Assembly (NCBI GenBank): GCA_945863875.1
Contig: CAMBBS010000032.1
Coordinates: forward strand, 1-52,418
Reading direction: 5' to 3'
Length of the DNA stretch: 52,418 bases
From: Desulfopila aestuarii DSM 18488
GTDB taxonomy: Bacteria > Desulfobacterota > Desulfobulbia > Desulfobulbales > Desulfocapsaceae
This document shows positions 46,901 to 52,418 of this stretch, piece after piece. The notes beneath the pieces are model-generated. The model was given only the letters and a program-made list of their open reading frames with translations, had not been told where the DNA came from and made no database searches. Positions within the stretch are counted from its first letter, which is position 1. Every line of letters begins with the position of its first letter. The translations under genes were made by a program, and so were the position numbers.

Positions 46901-46990
46901 TGCGGTCTTGGCCTCGTTGCCGAGCTCGCGAATCTTGATCGAACCCTTATCATCGACGCTAATGGCTATGTTCAGAGTTGCTGTGTTCAT
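43973..46990 (-). CDS. tail tape measure protein
   Basis: A 1005-aa protein and the largest gene of the phage. The N-terminus has a coiled coil, then small hydrophobic stretches (AAGVAGLAALTAGMVASLGA). Conserved TMP-like text includes SLGSFNNLPTAQVMDDIQSA-type residues (MTSLGSFNNLP is not exact; the actual is SADLGSFNNLPTAQVMDDIQ) and VLNAATVEQQALTMGLAATK. VTGSSGSMTG occurs twice, about 54 residues apart, showing internal repetition. The ATG directly follows the stop of the upstream frame (TAA then ATG). It sets tail length and helps DNA entry. Confidence 0.92.
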   Translation of the reverse strand: MNTATLNIAISVDDKGSIKIRELGNEAKTAGEKGEKSFAGMRGQVDKLKGSTDITLGSIGNLAKMSFAAGVAGLAALTAGMVASLGAASNLQETQSKFDVVFSGQKGQAEAWAAELVAGYAMSTRESKQYLASVQDLLVPMGMMPDAAARMSSEVVKLSADLGSFNNLPTAQVMDDIQSALVGEYDTMKKYGVVLNAATVEQQALTMGLAATKDELTAGDKAQAAYALMVEASSAAIGDMARTGEGYANQMKSFHAITEDLTAAMGEKLLPIAADVLGKINSGMRDNAGSVDNLATILTTKLLQGLDLVLTGVEYLHVGWAMLQSVIPVVANAMVEATTLMFGGLRTLLFPLDGIFIAMEKAADFMGTEFINPLDTIQQKMNEMGSVTQGVMEESFQSIIDVHGQYDKLHGTIDGYITQVQKSAKEETAAGATIQAVHQQTGDAAVKIAEETGVKVTKARQKTVDDAHKLSTDLTEKINKETLSKYDYAVWALDQEVAAYRVKAAGDQEIMAQITEFQRLELAKIQTEYGVTNTAIGETYAALHQAVTGSSGSMTGMFADMSDNFGALETNTALTLGDTGMASSFTGLHTDVTGSSGSMTGLATDVDAVFDAMQAKVATTVNTGPGSMVETFEDYVTSVDGLTADLTDNFRLDFENIGGMWTGLWQGMVQTVVQSVAKIVASKAASVIVDTVAAVLFHDGTTGVKEDEVDARLQVGEAIIPRDDAAIISKNLSPFGYGGGDSTDFSSLTEATAVYRAVMEGGGADNARGYAGGAVGDLGGLDSSAAKAAVTSALSMGINAALGFGVNVGLTAANFGTKTTLGVVGHELGIDDNNVSDIGRTLGAIAGAMLGPLGSMIGSLVGGWLGSQAAEIGITTSYDRGDANSGYGSDIGDNADGGGDMGRGGSGATGPGNDSDNHGDYAHTGGYLLKADEGRIIAQTGEGVLSRAGMRNLDKLNSGELSGNGDDSVLRYLGAANTMIADRLDKIYRLLASLESKTTLAAART

Positions 46991-47335
46991 TTATTGCCTC
47001 TCGTTCCCAGACGCCGCCTGGGAGTGCTGCCTCTCAAACCACTCATTGACCCAGCCAAGGTCAAGCCATTCCTCGACCGACAGCTCATTCGCCCCGAGCG
47101 GATAGCCCGCCTGCTGCAGCCGACGCAGCCGCAGCAGCTTGACGGTGTACGGATGCAGCTCGACATCTTTTTCCTTTGGACAATTGCTGCATACCCATTC
47201 AAGTTCGCCATCGTTCTCCTCACGGCATTTTTCCTGCTCTTTACTGGTACAAAGACCCCGCTGCAGGGCGGCAAGGTCCTTTACTACTCCTTTTCCAGAT
47301 CTTCCACCAGATCGTCCAGGTCGTTCAGATCGGCG
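46991..47335 (-). CDS. -1 frame extension of the tail assembly chaperone
   Basis: A frame of about 98 codons from the GTA at 47287 to the TAA at 46991, open back to 47335. It reads as a coherent protein: VVKDLAALQRGLCTSKEQEK, then CSNCPKEKDVELHPYTVKLL, then SVEEWLDLGWVNEWFERQHS. Four cysteines (C13, C21, C33, C36) could bind zinc. It has no ATG, GTG or TTG in the open part. It overlaps the end of the upstream chaperone by 52 bp in the -1 frame, the place of the lambda G-T type fusion. The likely slip site is G GAA AAG at 47296-47290, just before the TAG. Confidence 0.7.
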   Translation of the reverse strand, partial: RRSERPGRSGGRSGKGVVKDLAALQRGLCTSKEQEKCREENDGELEWVCSNCPKEKDVELHPYTVKLLRLRRLQQAGYPLGANELSVEEWLDLGWVNEWFERQHSQAASGNERQ

Positions 47336-47736
47336 TCAACTTCCTGAAACTCGTCACTGCTCGGGGTGACCGACAGCTCAAAGACGCGGATGGACAGCAT
47401 GGTCAGCACATCCGAGCAGTTGTCCTGCATCCACTCGCGCCAGTCCGGAAAATATGCCGTGCTTTTCTCATCGGAAGAAAAAGGCTTGAACTCGTCGACA
47501 CCGACCGCCCTTTCGAAGTCGCCCTCGCGCAACCCGGTGAGGATCCGCGCGCCGAACTCCACCCGATTGGCCGCGCTGTTGTCGCGAAACTTTTTACCCT
47601 CGCGCACCGAGCGCCGGTTGATATAAGCCTGGCGCTCCTTGGTGGTTGGGGTGCGGTAGTAAAGCCCGAGGGTGGAATTGCTCAGGTTGTCCTGCATGAG
47701 CAGCAGGTTTTTTTTATTTGATTCTCGTCTGGCCAT
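47284..47736 (-). CDS. tail assembly chaperone (G-like)
   Basis: A 150-aa acidic protein that starts MARRESNKKNLLLMQDNLSN and ends in a run of acidic residues (DLNDLDDLVEDLEKE). It lies between the tail tube and the tape measure genes, as tail chaperones do in long-tailed phages. The last codons are CTG GAA AAG GAG TAG, with A-rich slip-prone sequence, and the -1 frame continues into the extension described at 46991. So two products are likely: this one, and a fusion about 100 aa longer. Confidence 0.8.
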   Translation of the reverse strand: MARRESNKKNLLLMQDNLSNSTLGLYYRTPTTKERQAYINRRSVREGKKFRDNSAANRVEFGARILTGLREGDFERAVGVDEFKPFSSDEKSTAYFPDWREWMQDNCSDVLTMLSIRVFELSVTPSSDEFQEVDADLNDLDDLVEDLEKE

Positions 47737-47774
47737 GTTTTTTATTTATCCTTTAATGGTGGTTTAATTCCGGT

Positions 47775-49052
47775 TTATCCGACGTACCCAGCCCACAAAT
47801 TTTTCACCCGGACAATAACCGAGCCATAGGTCGAGTCCTCCAACACGACGAAATCGCCGGACTCAGCCAACTTTTTGTCACTGACCGAAATAGGCGCGGA
47901 GAGCAGACCGAGTTTTGGATAGATGATCTCCACCTGGTAGTTGTGGCCGGTATCGAACTCGGAGCCGAGGCACTTGATATAGCAGCCCAGCTGGTCGTTA
48001 TCCTTGATATGCTGCTGGAAGATGAAGTCGCGAAAACTCCGGTCAACTTTGATGGTCTGCTTGCGGCCGCCACGTTCGTGCATCGACGCATAAGACCCGC
48101 CGCCACCGGGCACGAAGGAAACCTTGCTGTTGTTCGATAGCGAGCACTGGATGTTGCGCAGCTCGGCGCCCATGGCCTTGCCGCCGACGAAGGCGGTACC
48201 GTTCCAGGCGCCGCCGAGGTTAAAACTCATCTCAGCCACCCGCAGCGGACTTTCGACAACCCGGGCCGGGAAGACAAAGTCCGCCGATTCAACCGGGGCA
48301 TACAAAATCTTATAGTTGATCGCGGTGGCCACGGCGCTCGGGGCAACGATGGTGATCGCCGCCGGAGTGGCGGCAGACACAGCAGTAAATGTCACATCGG
48401 TCCAACTTCCGGCAGTCACCTCGGCGCGGATCCGGTGGATGGAGTCCATCCGCTCGTCCGCCGTCGCACCCTGTACGCCGTTGGCATCAAGCAGCAGACT
48501 GACGGAGGTGCCGGCAGAAGAAACCGTCTCCTCAATAATACTGTCCTCATGCTTGCCGGTGCCTTTCAGGGTGCCGGAGATCTTCACCCAGTCGTCCATG
48601 GCGAAGGTAGCGTTGACCTGGTCGACGAACATCGACGCAAAACGCCGTTTCAGCACCGTCTCGCCCATGCGGGTGAGCATCGACATGCTCGGCAGTTCGC
48701 GGGCGGTATCCAGCCCACCGACCATAGGGGTGATGGTATGCAGATAGCCGGATCCGGCGGCAACCGTGGTCACATTACCGAGACCGAAGCCGTACAGGTA
48801 GGCAAAGTGCTGCGGCTGCGCCCGGTTATGGTTGCGGGTAGTCTCGGCCATATAGCCGTTGTCGTAGACCTGGTCCGGCTCTTCCTTGCCGTTGGCCTCG
48901 TCGCTGTTGTCCTCCCGACGCGGCGACAGGTTGATCATGTCGCCCATGTCGGAGAGCAGCGACAGATCGACCGCGGCAAAGGCATTGATCGCGCTTTCAC
49001 CGGCGGTCGCCGAGATGGCGGTCAGATTATGGGTTGCGCTATAACTTCTCAT
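47775..49052 (-). CDS. major tail tube protein
   Basis: A 425-aa protein. Serine/alanine/threonine-rich beta strands, a small loop-rich middle and a C-terminal KQTIKVDRSFRDFIFQQHIK block fit tail tube proteins with an extra domain. It precedes the tail chaperone, the usual place of the tube gene. The ATG overlaps the stop of the small upstream gene (ATGA). Confidence 0.78.
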   Translation of the reverse strand: MRSYSATHNLTAISATAGESAINAFAAVDLSLLSDMGDMINLSPRREDNSDEANGKEEPDQVYDNGYMAETTRNHNRAQPQHFAYLYGFGLGNVTTVAAGSGYLHTITPMVGGLDTARELPSMSMLTRMGETVLKRRFASMFVDQVNATFAMDDWVKISGTLKGTGKHEDSIIEETVSSAGTSVSLLLDANGVQGATADERMDSIHRIRAEVTAGSWTDVTFTAVSAATPAAITIVAPSAVATAINYKILYAPVESADFVFPARVVESPLRVAEMSFNLGGAWNGTAFVGGKAMGAELRNIQCSLSNNSKVSFVPGGGGSYASMHERGGRKQTIKVDRSFRDFIFQQHIKDNDQLGCYIKCLGSEFDTGHNYQVEIIYPKLGLLSAPISVSDKKLAESGDFVVLEDSTYGSVIVRVKNLWAGYVG

Positions 49053-49258
49053 GCGGTTTTCTCCTTAGTTGGTGCGGGCTTGTCCCCAGTGAGCGCCTGG
49101 GAACCAGGGGCCGGCTGCGTATGCACCGCGATAAACTTCGCTTTTTCCGCCGGCGGAATATCGTCGTTCTTATAATCCACCACATGGATATATTTCCGGC
49201 CCTTGAACGGTCCATCAACGACCTCAAAGGCCGGTTGGTTTTTCTTGAGTTGCATCAT
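49049..49258 (-). CDS. small phage protein of unknown function
   Basis: A 69-aa protein, MMQLKKNQPAFEVVDGPFKG onward, with PPAEKAKFIAVHTQPAPG. Proline-rich C-terminus. Its stop overlaps the tail tube ATG, so it is probably translated with it. No family recognised; an alternative start is the next ATG at 49255. Confidence 0.6.
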   Translation of the reverse strand: MMQLKKNQPAFEVVDGPFKGRKYIHVVDYKNDDIPPAEKAKFIAVHTQPAPGSQALTGDKPAPTKEKTA

Positions 49259-49273
49259 GTTTTTGCCCTCGCG

Positions 49274-49717
49274 CTACTCGGTTTTTTGATATTGCAGACC
49301 CAGCTCCTTGCGCTGGTACATTTCTTGTTTGTCGCTGAGATAAAACAACGACTCGGGGTCCTCGGTGACCCGAGCCTCTTCCATGCCGGTGATCCCGAGG
49401 AGATTATTGTTCAGGAGAGCGATGAGCTGCTTATTCATGGCTAAAATACCGATTTGCCCGGTAGGATTGCCGCCGACGATAGCCGCCTCCTTGTTGGTCA
49501 GTTTGACAAAGACTACCAGCCGCACCGCCATGGTGTATTCCATGGCGCCGCCGGCAAGATATTTATGGATAACCTTGCCGTCCTTGATGCCAACGCAGGG
49601 CAGCATGACACCATGGGGACGAAAGACCAGGCTGGGGGTGATATAGATATCTCCCGCCCGTACTCCGGTCATTTTCGTCTGCAGTTCCTTCTGTATCGCC
49701 AGCAACAATTTATCCAT
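49274..49717 (-). CDS. tail terminator-like protein (position of Mu gp37)
   Basis: A 147-aa protein. The start MDKLLLAIQKELQTKMTGVR and the central strand block AMEYTMAVRLVVFVKLTN are like tail terminator or completion proteins. It lies between the DUF1320 gene and the tail tube genes, the usual place of a tail terminator. Called by position and general pattern. Confidence 0.6.
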   Translation of the reverse strand: MDKLLLAIQKELQTKMTGVRAGDIYITPSLVFRPHGVMLPCVGIKDGKVIHKYLAGGAMEYTMAVRLVVFVKLTNKEAAIVGGNPTGQIGILAMNKQLIALLNNNLLGITGMEEARVTEDPESLFYLSDKQEMYQRKELGLQYQKTE

Positions 49718-49736
49718 CGACTCTTTTCCTTATCGA

Positions 49737-50152
49737 CTAATACTTATCCATCTCTTCCCGTGAAAATATCGCCGGGGCCGCGGACACCTGCAGCGTGCTG
49801 ATATCTCCGGTACCGGCAGGGTCGCCGACCCCTAAAGGAAGATCACCTGTCCCAACCTTGGTCAGATACGCCATGGCCTTGTCGTATTGGGTACTCCAGA
49901 TCGTCGGCACATCGCCCCGGCGAACATACAGCAAATATCCGGCGATCTGGGCACAGAGGATTTTCAAGATCGGCGGTGGACTGGCAAAAGGCAACTTTGC
50001 CGCCAGATAACTGTCGATAGTGATCGACGCGGTTCCAGGGCATTGTCGACCATGGCGCTATTGATCCAGCCGGTATTGTCGTCGTCGGTTAAAGATATCA
50101 AGTCCTGCTGCGGCAGGATGTTTTCCAGGTCGGACTGGGTGGCGTAGCTCAT
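49737..50152 (-). pseudogene. DUF1320 (Mu gp36-like) connector gene with a frameshift
   Basis: The start is MSYATQSDLENILPQQDLIS, then LTDDDNTGWINSAMVDNALE. After about codon 40 the frame changes at about 50030: the reading frame that continues the family pattern (ASITIDSYLAAKLPFA, then PPPILKILCAQIAGYLLYVR) is one base off. A single missing base in GAACCGCGTCG would explain it. The rest runs to a stop at 49737 (FSREEMDKY). Either the gene is broken, or the assembly has an error, or the site is a recoding signal. Its ATG overlaps the stop of the upstream small gene. Confidence 0.75.
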
Positions 50153-50331
50153 TGCCGATTTTCCTCGGCATTACCGCTTTGCTCTTTCTTTTTCATGATA
50201 TCGACGATTCCCTGTGCCTGTAGCCGGGTTGCTTCATCCTCACTGCAAGAAAAAATCTTCCCTGGAGAGATTGTTTTTTTGTTGTACCGTACCACCCGGC
50301 CGGGCCGGACGGTTACTCTGACGTTTGCCAT
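50149..50331 (-). CDS. small phage head protein (gp35-like position)
   Basis: A 60-aa protein that starts MANVRVTVRPGRVVRYNKKT, with AAGG 9 nt before the ATG. It lies between capsid and DUF1320 genes, where transposable phages have a small beta-rich protein that begins in this way. Its TGA overlaps the next ATG. An upstream in-frame ATG at 50385 gives a poorer start. Confidence 0.6.
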   Translation of the reverse strand: MANVRVTVRPGRVVRYNKKTISPGKIFSCSEDEATRLQAQGIVDIMKKKEQSGNAEENRQ

Positions 50332-50388
50332 ATCAATACCTTCCTTGTGCTTCCACGCCGGAGCGTGGAAGCGATGTACCAACAAAAA

Positions 50389-51387
50389 TTACGCGGTAAC
50401 CTGTGCCCAGACCACCACAATACGAGTCAGAACCGGCAGCGGTCGCCCTTCGACCTTGATCCACTGGCCGGAAGGGTCTTGCACATTCCACATTTTTGAG
50501 AAGAAAATGTCCGCCTCCTTGCCCTTGCCGACCCCGCCCGGCGCGTCCAGATCGACCACCGGAGCATACAGCTCGGCGGTGCCGTCGGAGACGATACCAA
50601 CCATGGCAAAGACATTGTCCGGGATCATATCTAGGACGGCGCCCGCATCGTTGACATACGAGCCGTCATACTCTTCAATGTCCACCTGGGCCAGGCGGGC
50701 AATTCTGCCCTCTTCAGCAATTTGTTTGCCGGCCAGGAACATCAGCTTATCGCCGACCTTGACGTTGTTAATCAGTGCGGTCATGGCATCGGTACCGCAA
50801 AAGGCCTGCCAGGACGAAACACCGCCGCCACAGGCCCGGTTGATAAGCTTTTTCCAGCCGCGCAGGTCGGCGATAGGATCGCTGGCCGCATCGGTCCAGA
50901 GATCGGCTCCGGCCAGAACCGGCTTATGGTCGACGGGCAGACCGAAATCAACCAGCTGCTTGCCGTTTTTATCGACGATGACGCCGGACAAGGCCTTCAC
51001 CGCCATAAATTCACGGGTAAGGTCGAAGTTCCGCTTCATATCCGCCTGTTCATCGGCAATCCGTTCTTTCAGCAACTCGGTCTCCGAGGCGGTGCCGAAC
51101 TTACGCATTTCGTTCAGATCGGCGGCGCTGATAAATTCTTTTTCGGCAAACCTGGGCGCCTCGCAGGTCACGTTGATCTTATCCGTTCCACCGCGCACTG
51201 TCGCCTCGGCGGAGACGGCGATGGATTGCATCAGCAGGTTGGAGGGCTTCTTCACATCCCAAGAGAACGGCGTGGTCAACGCTCGTTTCTTGCGCGGGAA
51301 AACTTTATCGAGTACCGGCGTTTTCACCGGCTGCATCTTGTAGACGGCGAGGGTCAATACCCTCGGGGTAAATACGACGTCTGGCAT
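50389..51387 (-). CDS. major capsid protein (phage_cap_E type)
   Basis: A 332-aa protein. PVKTPVLDKVFPRKKRAL, then RFAEKEFISAADLNEMRKFG and AVKALSGVIV...LVDFGLP fit the lambda E-like capsid family (HK97-type fold). ERIADEQADMKRNFDLTREF lies in the expected helix, and the ending includes GRPLPVLTRIVVVWAQVTA. Preceded by the decoration protein gene (60 bp), as in lambda D and E. It forms the icosahedral shell. Confidence 0.88.
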   Translation of the reverse strand: MPDVVFTPRVLTLAVYKMQPVKTPVLDKVFPRKKRALTTPFSWDVKKPSNLLMQSIAVSAEATVRGGTDKINVTCEAPRFAEKEFISAADLNEMRKFGTASETELLKERIADEQADMKRNFDLTREFMAVKALSGVIVDKNGKQLVDFGLPVDHKPVLAGADLWTDAASDPIADLRGWKKLINRACGGGVSSWQAFCGTDAMTALINNVKVGDKLMFLAGKQIAEEGRIARLAQVDIEEYDGSYVNDAGAVLDMIPDNVFAMVGIVSDGTAELYAPVVDLDAPGGVGKGKEADIFFSKMWNVQDPSGQWIKVEGRPLPVLTRIVVVWAQVTA

Positions 51388-51447
51388 TTTTCAATCTCCG
51401 TTTTTTATGGTGTATCAATTCGGGTTTAACGACTCATCTATCCCGAG

Positions 51448-51783
51448 TTAATTGAAATAAATCCCCCGGGCTTCCAGGGCGGTTTTAGCCGCGGCATCCA
51501 GGCCGGTCATTGACGCCTCGACATAGACCCCGGCAAAGCCGCATACCGCTTCAACGTCGGCAGATGCTGCAGCCGCATCTTCTAGAAGAACGGCCACGGG
51601 GTTCTGGCTGCCGTCGGCACTGCCGGAGGCATAGGCTTTCATCTTGCCGCTGGCGGTAATTCTGCCCAAAATGGTGCCCTTGGTTAAATCAGCTGCCGCA
51701 CCGATAGTTTTCGGCAGCAGTACCGGCCCGAAATTACTGGAGCCGATAAAGGCGGCTATGGTCATTGTGTTTGTCGTTGCCAT
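51448..51783 (-). CDS. head decoration protein (lambda D-like)
   Basis: A 111-aa protein, MATTNTMTIAAFIGSSNFGP onward, with DLTKGTILGRIT, PVAVLLEDAAAAS and a C-terminal EARGIYFN. The small size, the G-T-I-L-G-R strand and the place just before the capsid gene are typical. It stabilises the capsid after expansion. AGGA lies near the start. Confidence 0.85.
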   Translation of the reverse strand: MATTNTMTIAAFIGSSNFGPVLLPKTIGAAADLTKGTILGRITASGKMKAYASGSADGSQNPVAVLLEDAAAASADVEAVCGFAGVYVEASMTGLDAAAKTALEARGIYFN

Positions 51784-51842
51784 GGTACAGGTCCTCTTTT
51801 GTTATGGTTCTGTTCGTTTTTCCCTACGAGGGGAAATCTTCG

Positions 51843-52298
51843 TTACTTTCCGACACTGTGCCCGGCGGCCATTTCCTCGGCCAGCTTCTCATCCTCGGCG
51901 AACTCGGTGTCAGCCTTGTTTTTGTCCTGGTCGCCTTGTGGCTTGGCCATTTCCTTAAACAGCGGATGGGCCGAAAACGAATTGATAAAGCCCTTGAACC
52001 ACTCGCCCCTGGTCTCCTTTTTTCCCTCGGAGAATTCAATGGTCTCGGCATCACCCTCCAGGCCGTGCATGAACTCCACCAGGCCTGCCTTCTTCCAGGA
52101 GGGAAGAATCTTTCCATCCTTGATCATTGTCTCGACAAAGTCGGCGATGTCCTTTCGCCTGGCTTTTTTCTGCTGTTCGGCAAAATCGGCCTCGCTCTGG
52201 CTGGCCTTTTCTTCCGCTACCCTGGCTTTTTCTTCCGCCGCCTCGCGTTTGCGTTTTTCTTCTTCCAGGAGCTGCTGTAATTCTTCAATTGTCGGCAT
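51843..52298 (-). CDS. nested scaffold protein from an internal start
   Basis: Within the protease/scaffold frame, ATG at 52298 (MPTIEELQQLLEEEKRKREA) has AGAGGAGG with 6 nt spacing in front, a better site than most starts in the window. It would give a 151-aa coiled-coil scaffold that shares the C-terminus of the protease, like Mu Z or lambda Nu3. In-frame nesting is inferred from the ribosome-binding site. Confidence 0.65.
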   Translation of the reverse strand: MPTIEELQQLLEEEKRKREAAEEKARVAEEKASQSEADFAEQQKKARRKDIADFVETMIKDGKILPSWKKAGLVEFMHGLEGDAETIEFSEGKKETRGEWFKGFINSFSAHPLFKEMAKPQGDQDKNKADTEFAEDEKLAEEMAAGHSVGK

Positions 52299-52418
52299 GG
52301 TTGCCTCCTCTGCGTAATCATAGATTTCAGCCTGCAGGGTATCGCTGAACGCGACATCCTTCAGACCCTTCACTGCCGGAGGCATCGCCCCCAAAAAACC
52401 GACATGCCTGATCGTGCC
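51843..52418 (-). CDS. phage head protease/scaffold, C-terminal part (Mu I-like)
   Basis: The frame is open to the window edge, so the protein starts outside. It enters as GTIRHVGFLGAMPPAVKGLK, the conserved end of the Mu I-type protease domain, and continues as a charged coiled coil (LQQLLEEEKRKREAAEEKAR) with C-terminal segments that resemble scaffolds. Leftward gene order (protease, decoration, capsid) fits Mu- and lambda-like phages. Confidence 0.82.
   Translation of the reverse strand, partial: GTIRHVGFLGAMPPAVKGLKDVAFSDTLQAEIYDYAEEATMPTIEELQQLLEEEKRKREAAEEKARVAEEKASQSEADFAEQQKKARRKDIADFVETMIKDGKILPSWKKAGLVEFMHGLEGDAETIEFSEGKKETRGEWFKGFINSFSAHPLFKEMAKPQGDQDKNKADTEFAEDEKLAEEMAAGHSVGK

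Larger units (their letters stand above)
39179..52418 (-). mobile_element. Mu-like transposable prophage with siphovirus-type tail, incomplete
   Basis: All genes from 39386 to the window edge read leftward in the order protease/scaffold, decoration protein, capsid, small protein, DUF1320, tail terminator, small protein, tail tube, tail chaperone, tape measure, tail tip, fibre. The Mu-I-like protease/scaffold, DUF1320 (Mu gp36-like) and a non-contractile tail are typical of B3/D3112-like transposable siphophages. The left boundary is set at the TG at 39179 beside the three repeats. At least 13.2 kb; early genes, transposase and lysis genes are outside the window. Confidence 0.8.

Noticed and set aside
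46987-47274. 95-codon frame in the gap between chaperone and tape measure
   Set aside because: Its Arg/Ser/Cys-rich product is the shifted reading of the -1 extension frame, which has the better protein-like composition.
50195-51343. 382-codon open frame opposite the capsid gene
   Set aside because: Composition is serine/proline-rich and low in structure, and it lies on the antisense strand of a recognised capsid gene.

Overview
The window is from the chromosome of a Gram-negative, probably anaerobic bacterium. The gene set would fit the Desulfobulbaceae and relatives (Desulfobacterota): a class-B style three-subunit succinate dehydrogenase/fumarate reductase, a branched-chain-type ABC transporter with an acyl-CoA ligase gene inside its operon, a GAF/PAS/LuxR regulator, an HD-GYP protein, and several lipid- or acyl-CoA-handling genes. 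That placement is inference from gene content; no rRNA or other phylogenetic marker is present. Outer-membrane life is shown directly by an Lpp-like lipoprotein and a predicted beta-barrel protein.

Layout, 1-22 kb (host genes). The end of glmS converges on a small gene with ADP-ribosyltransferase-like motifs, which lies downstream of an Epd-type dehydrogenase. cobO and a CaiB-type CoA-transferase follow. sdhCAB reads leftward, preceded by a 0.6 kb gene-free, AT-rich control region. A Mut7-C RNase-like protein lies just downstream of a large PhnD-sensor/GAF/HD-GYP protein. A TetR gene with a perfect operator-like palindrome leads a rightward set (outer-membrane DUF2860-like protein, CPBP protease, MFS exporter). 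Next are a radical SAM protein and a cell-wall cluster: two L,D-transpeptidases flanking an Lpp-like lipoprotein that ends in lysine. A GNAT acetyltransferase, a CPA1 antiporter and a broken yefM antitoxin gene with an intact-looking promoter/operator complete this part.

Layout, 22-39 kb (acid import and acyl-CoA metabolism). A GAF-PAS-LuxR regulator precedes a rightward operon: livG, acyl-CoA synthetase, livH, livM, substrate-binding protein, livF, universal stress protein, and a divergent AMP-ligase-like protein. It converges on a leftward operon headed by an XRE-cupin regulator, followed by a thiolase-like protein, its DUF35 zinc/OB partner, acetoacetyl-CoA synthetase and isovaleryl-CoA dehydrogenase. 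Together they suggest uptake of a carboxylic acid, CoA activation, and oxidation and cleavage of branched-chain or acetoacetyl intermediates.

Layout, 39.2-52.4 kb (prophage). All genes read leftward, from a truncated Mu-I-like protease/scaffold at the right edge through decoration protein, capsid, DUF1320 connector, tail terminator, tail tube, tail chaperone, tape measure and tail fibre genes. The left end carries three copies of a short direct repeat next to a TG dinucleotide, as expected for the transposase-binding end of a Mu-like transposable phage. The phage sits about 140 bp upstream of the XRE-cupin start codon. It shows a probable programmed -1 frameshift in the tail chaperone, a nested scaffold start, and a frameshifted DUF1320 gene that suggests decay or a sequencing error. 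The early genes and transposase lie outside the window. No CRISPR array, tRNA or rRNA was seen.
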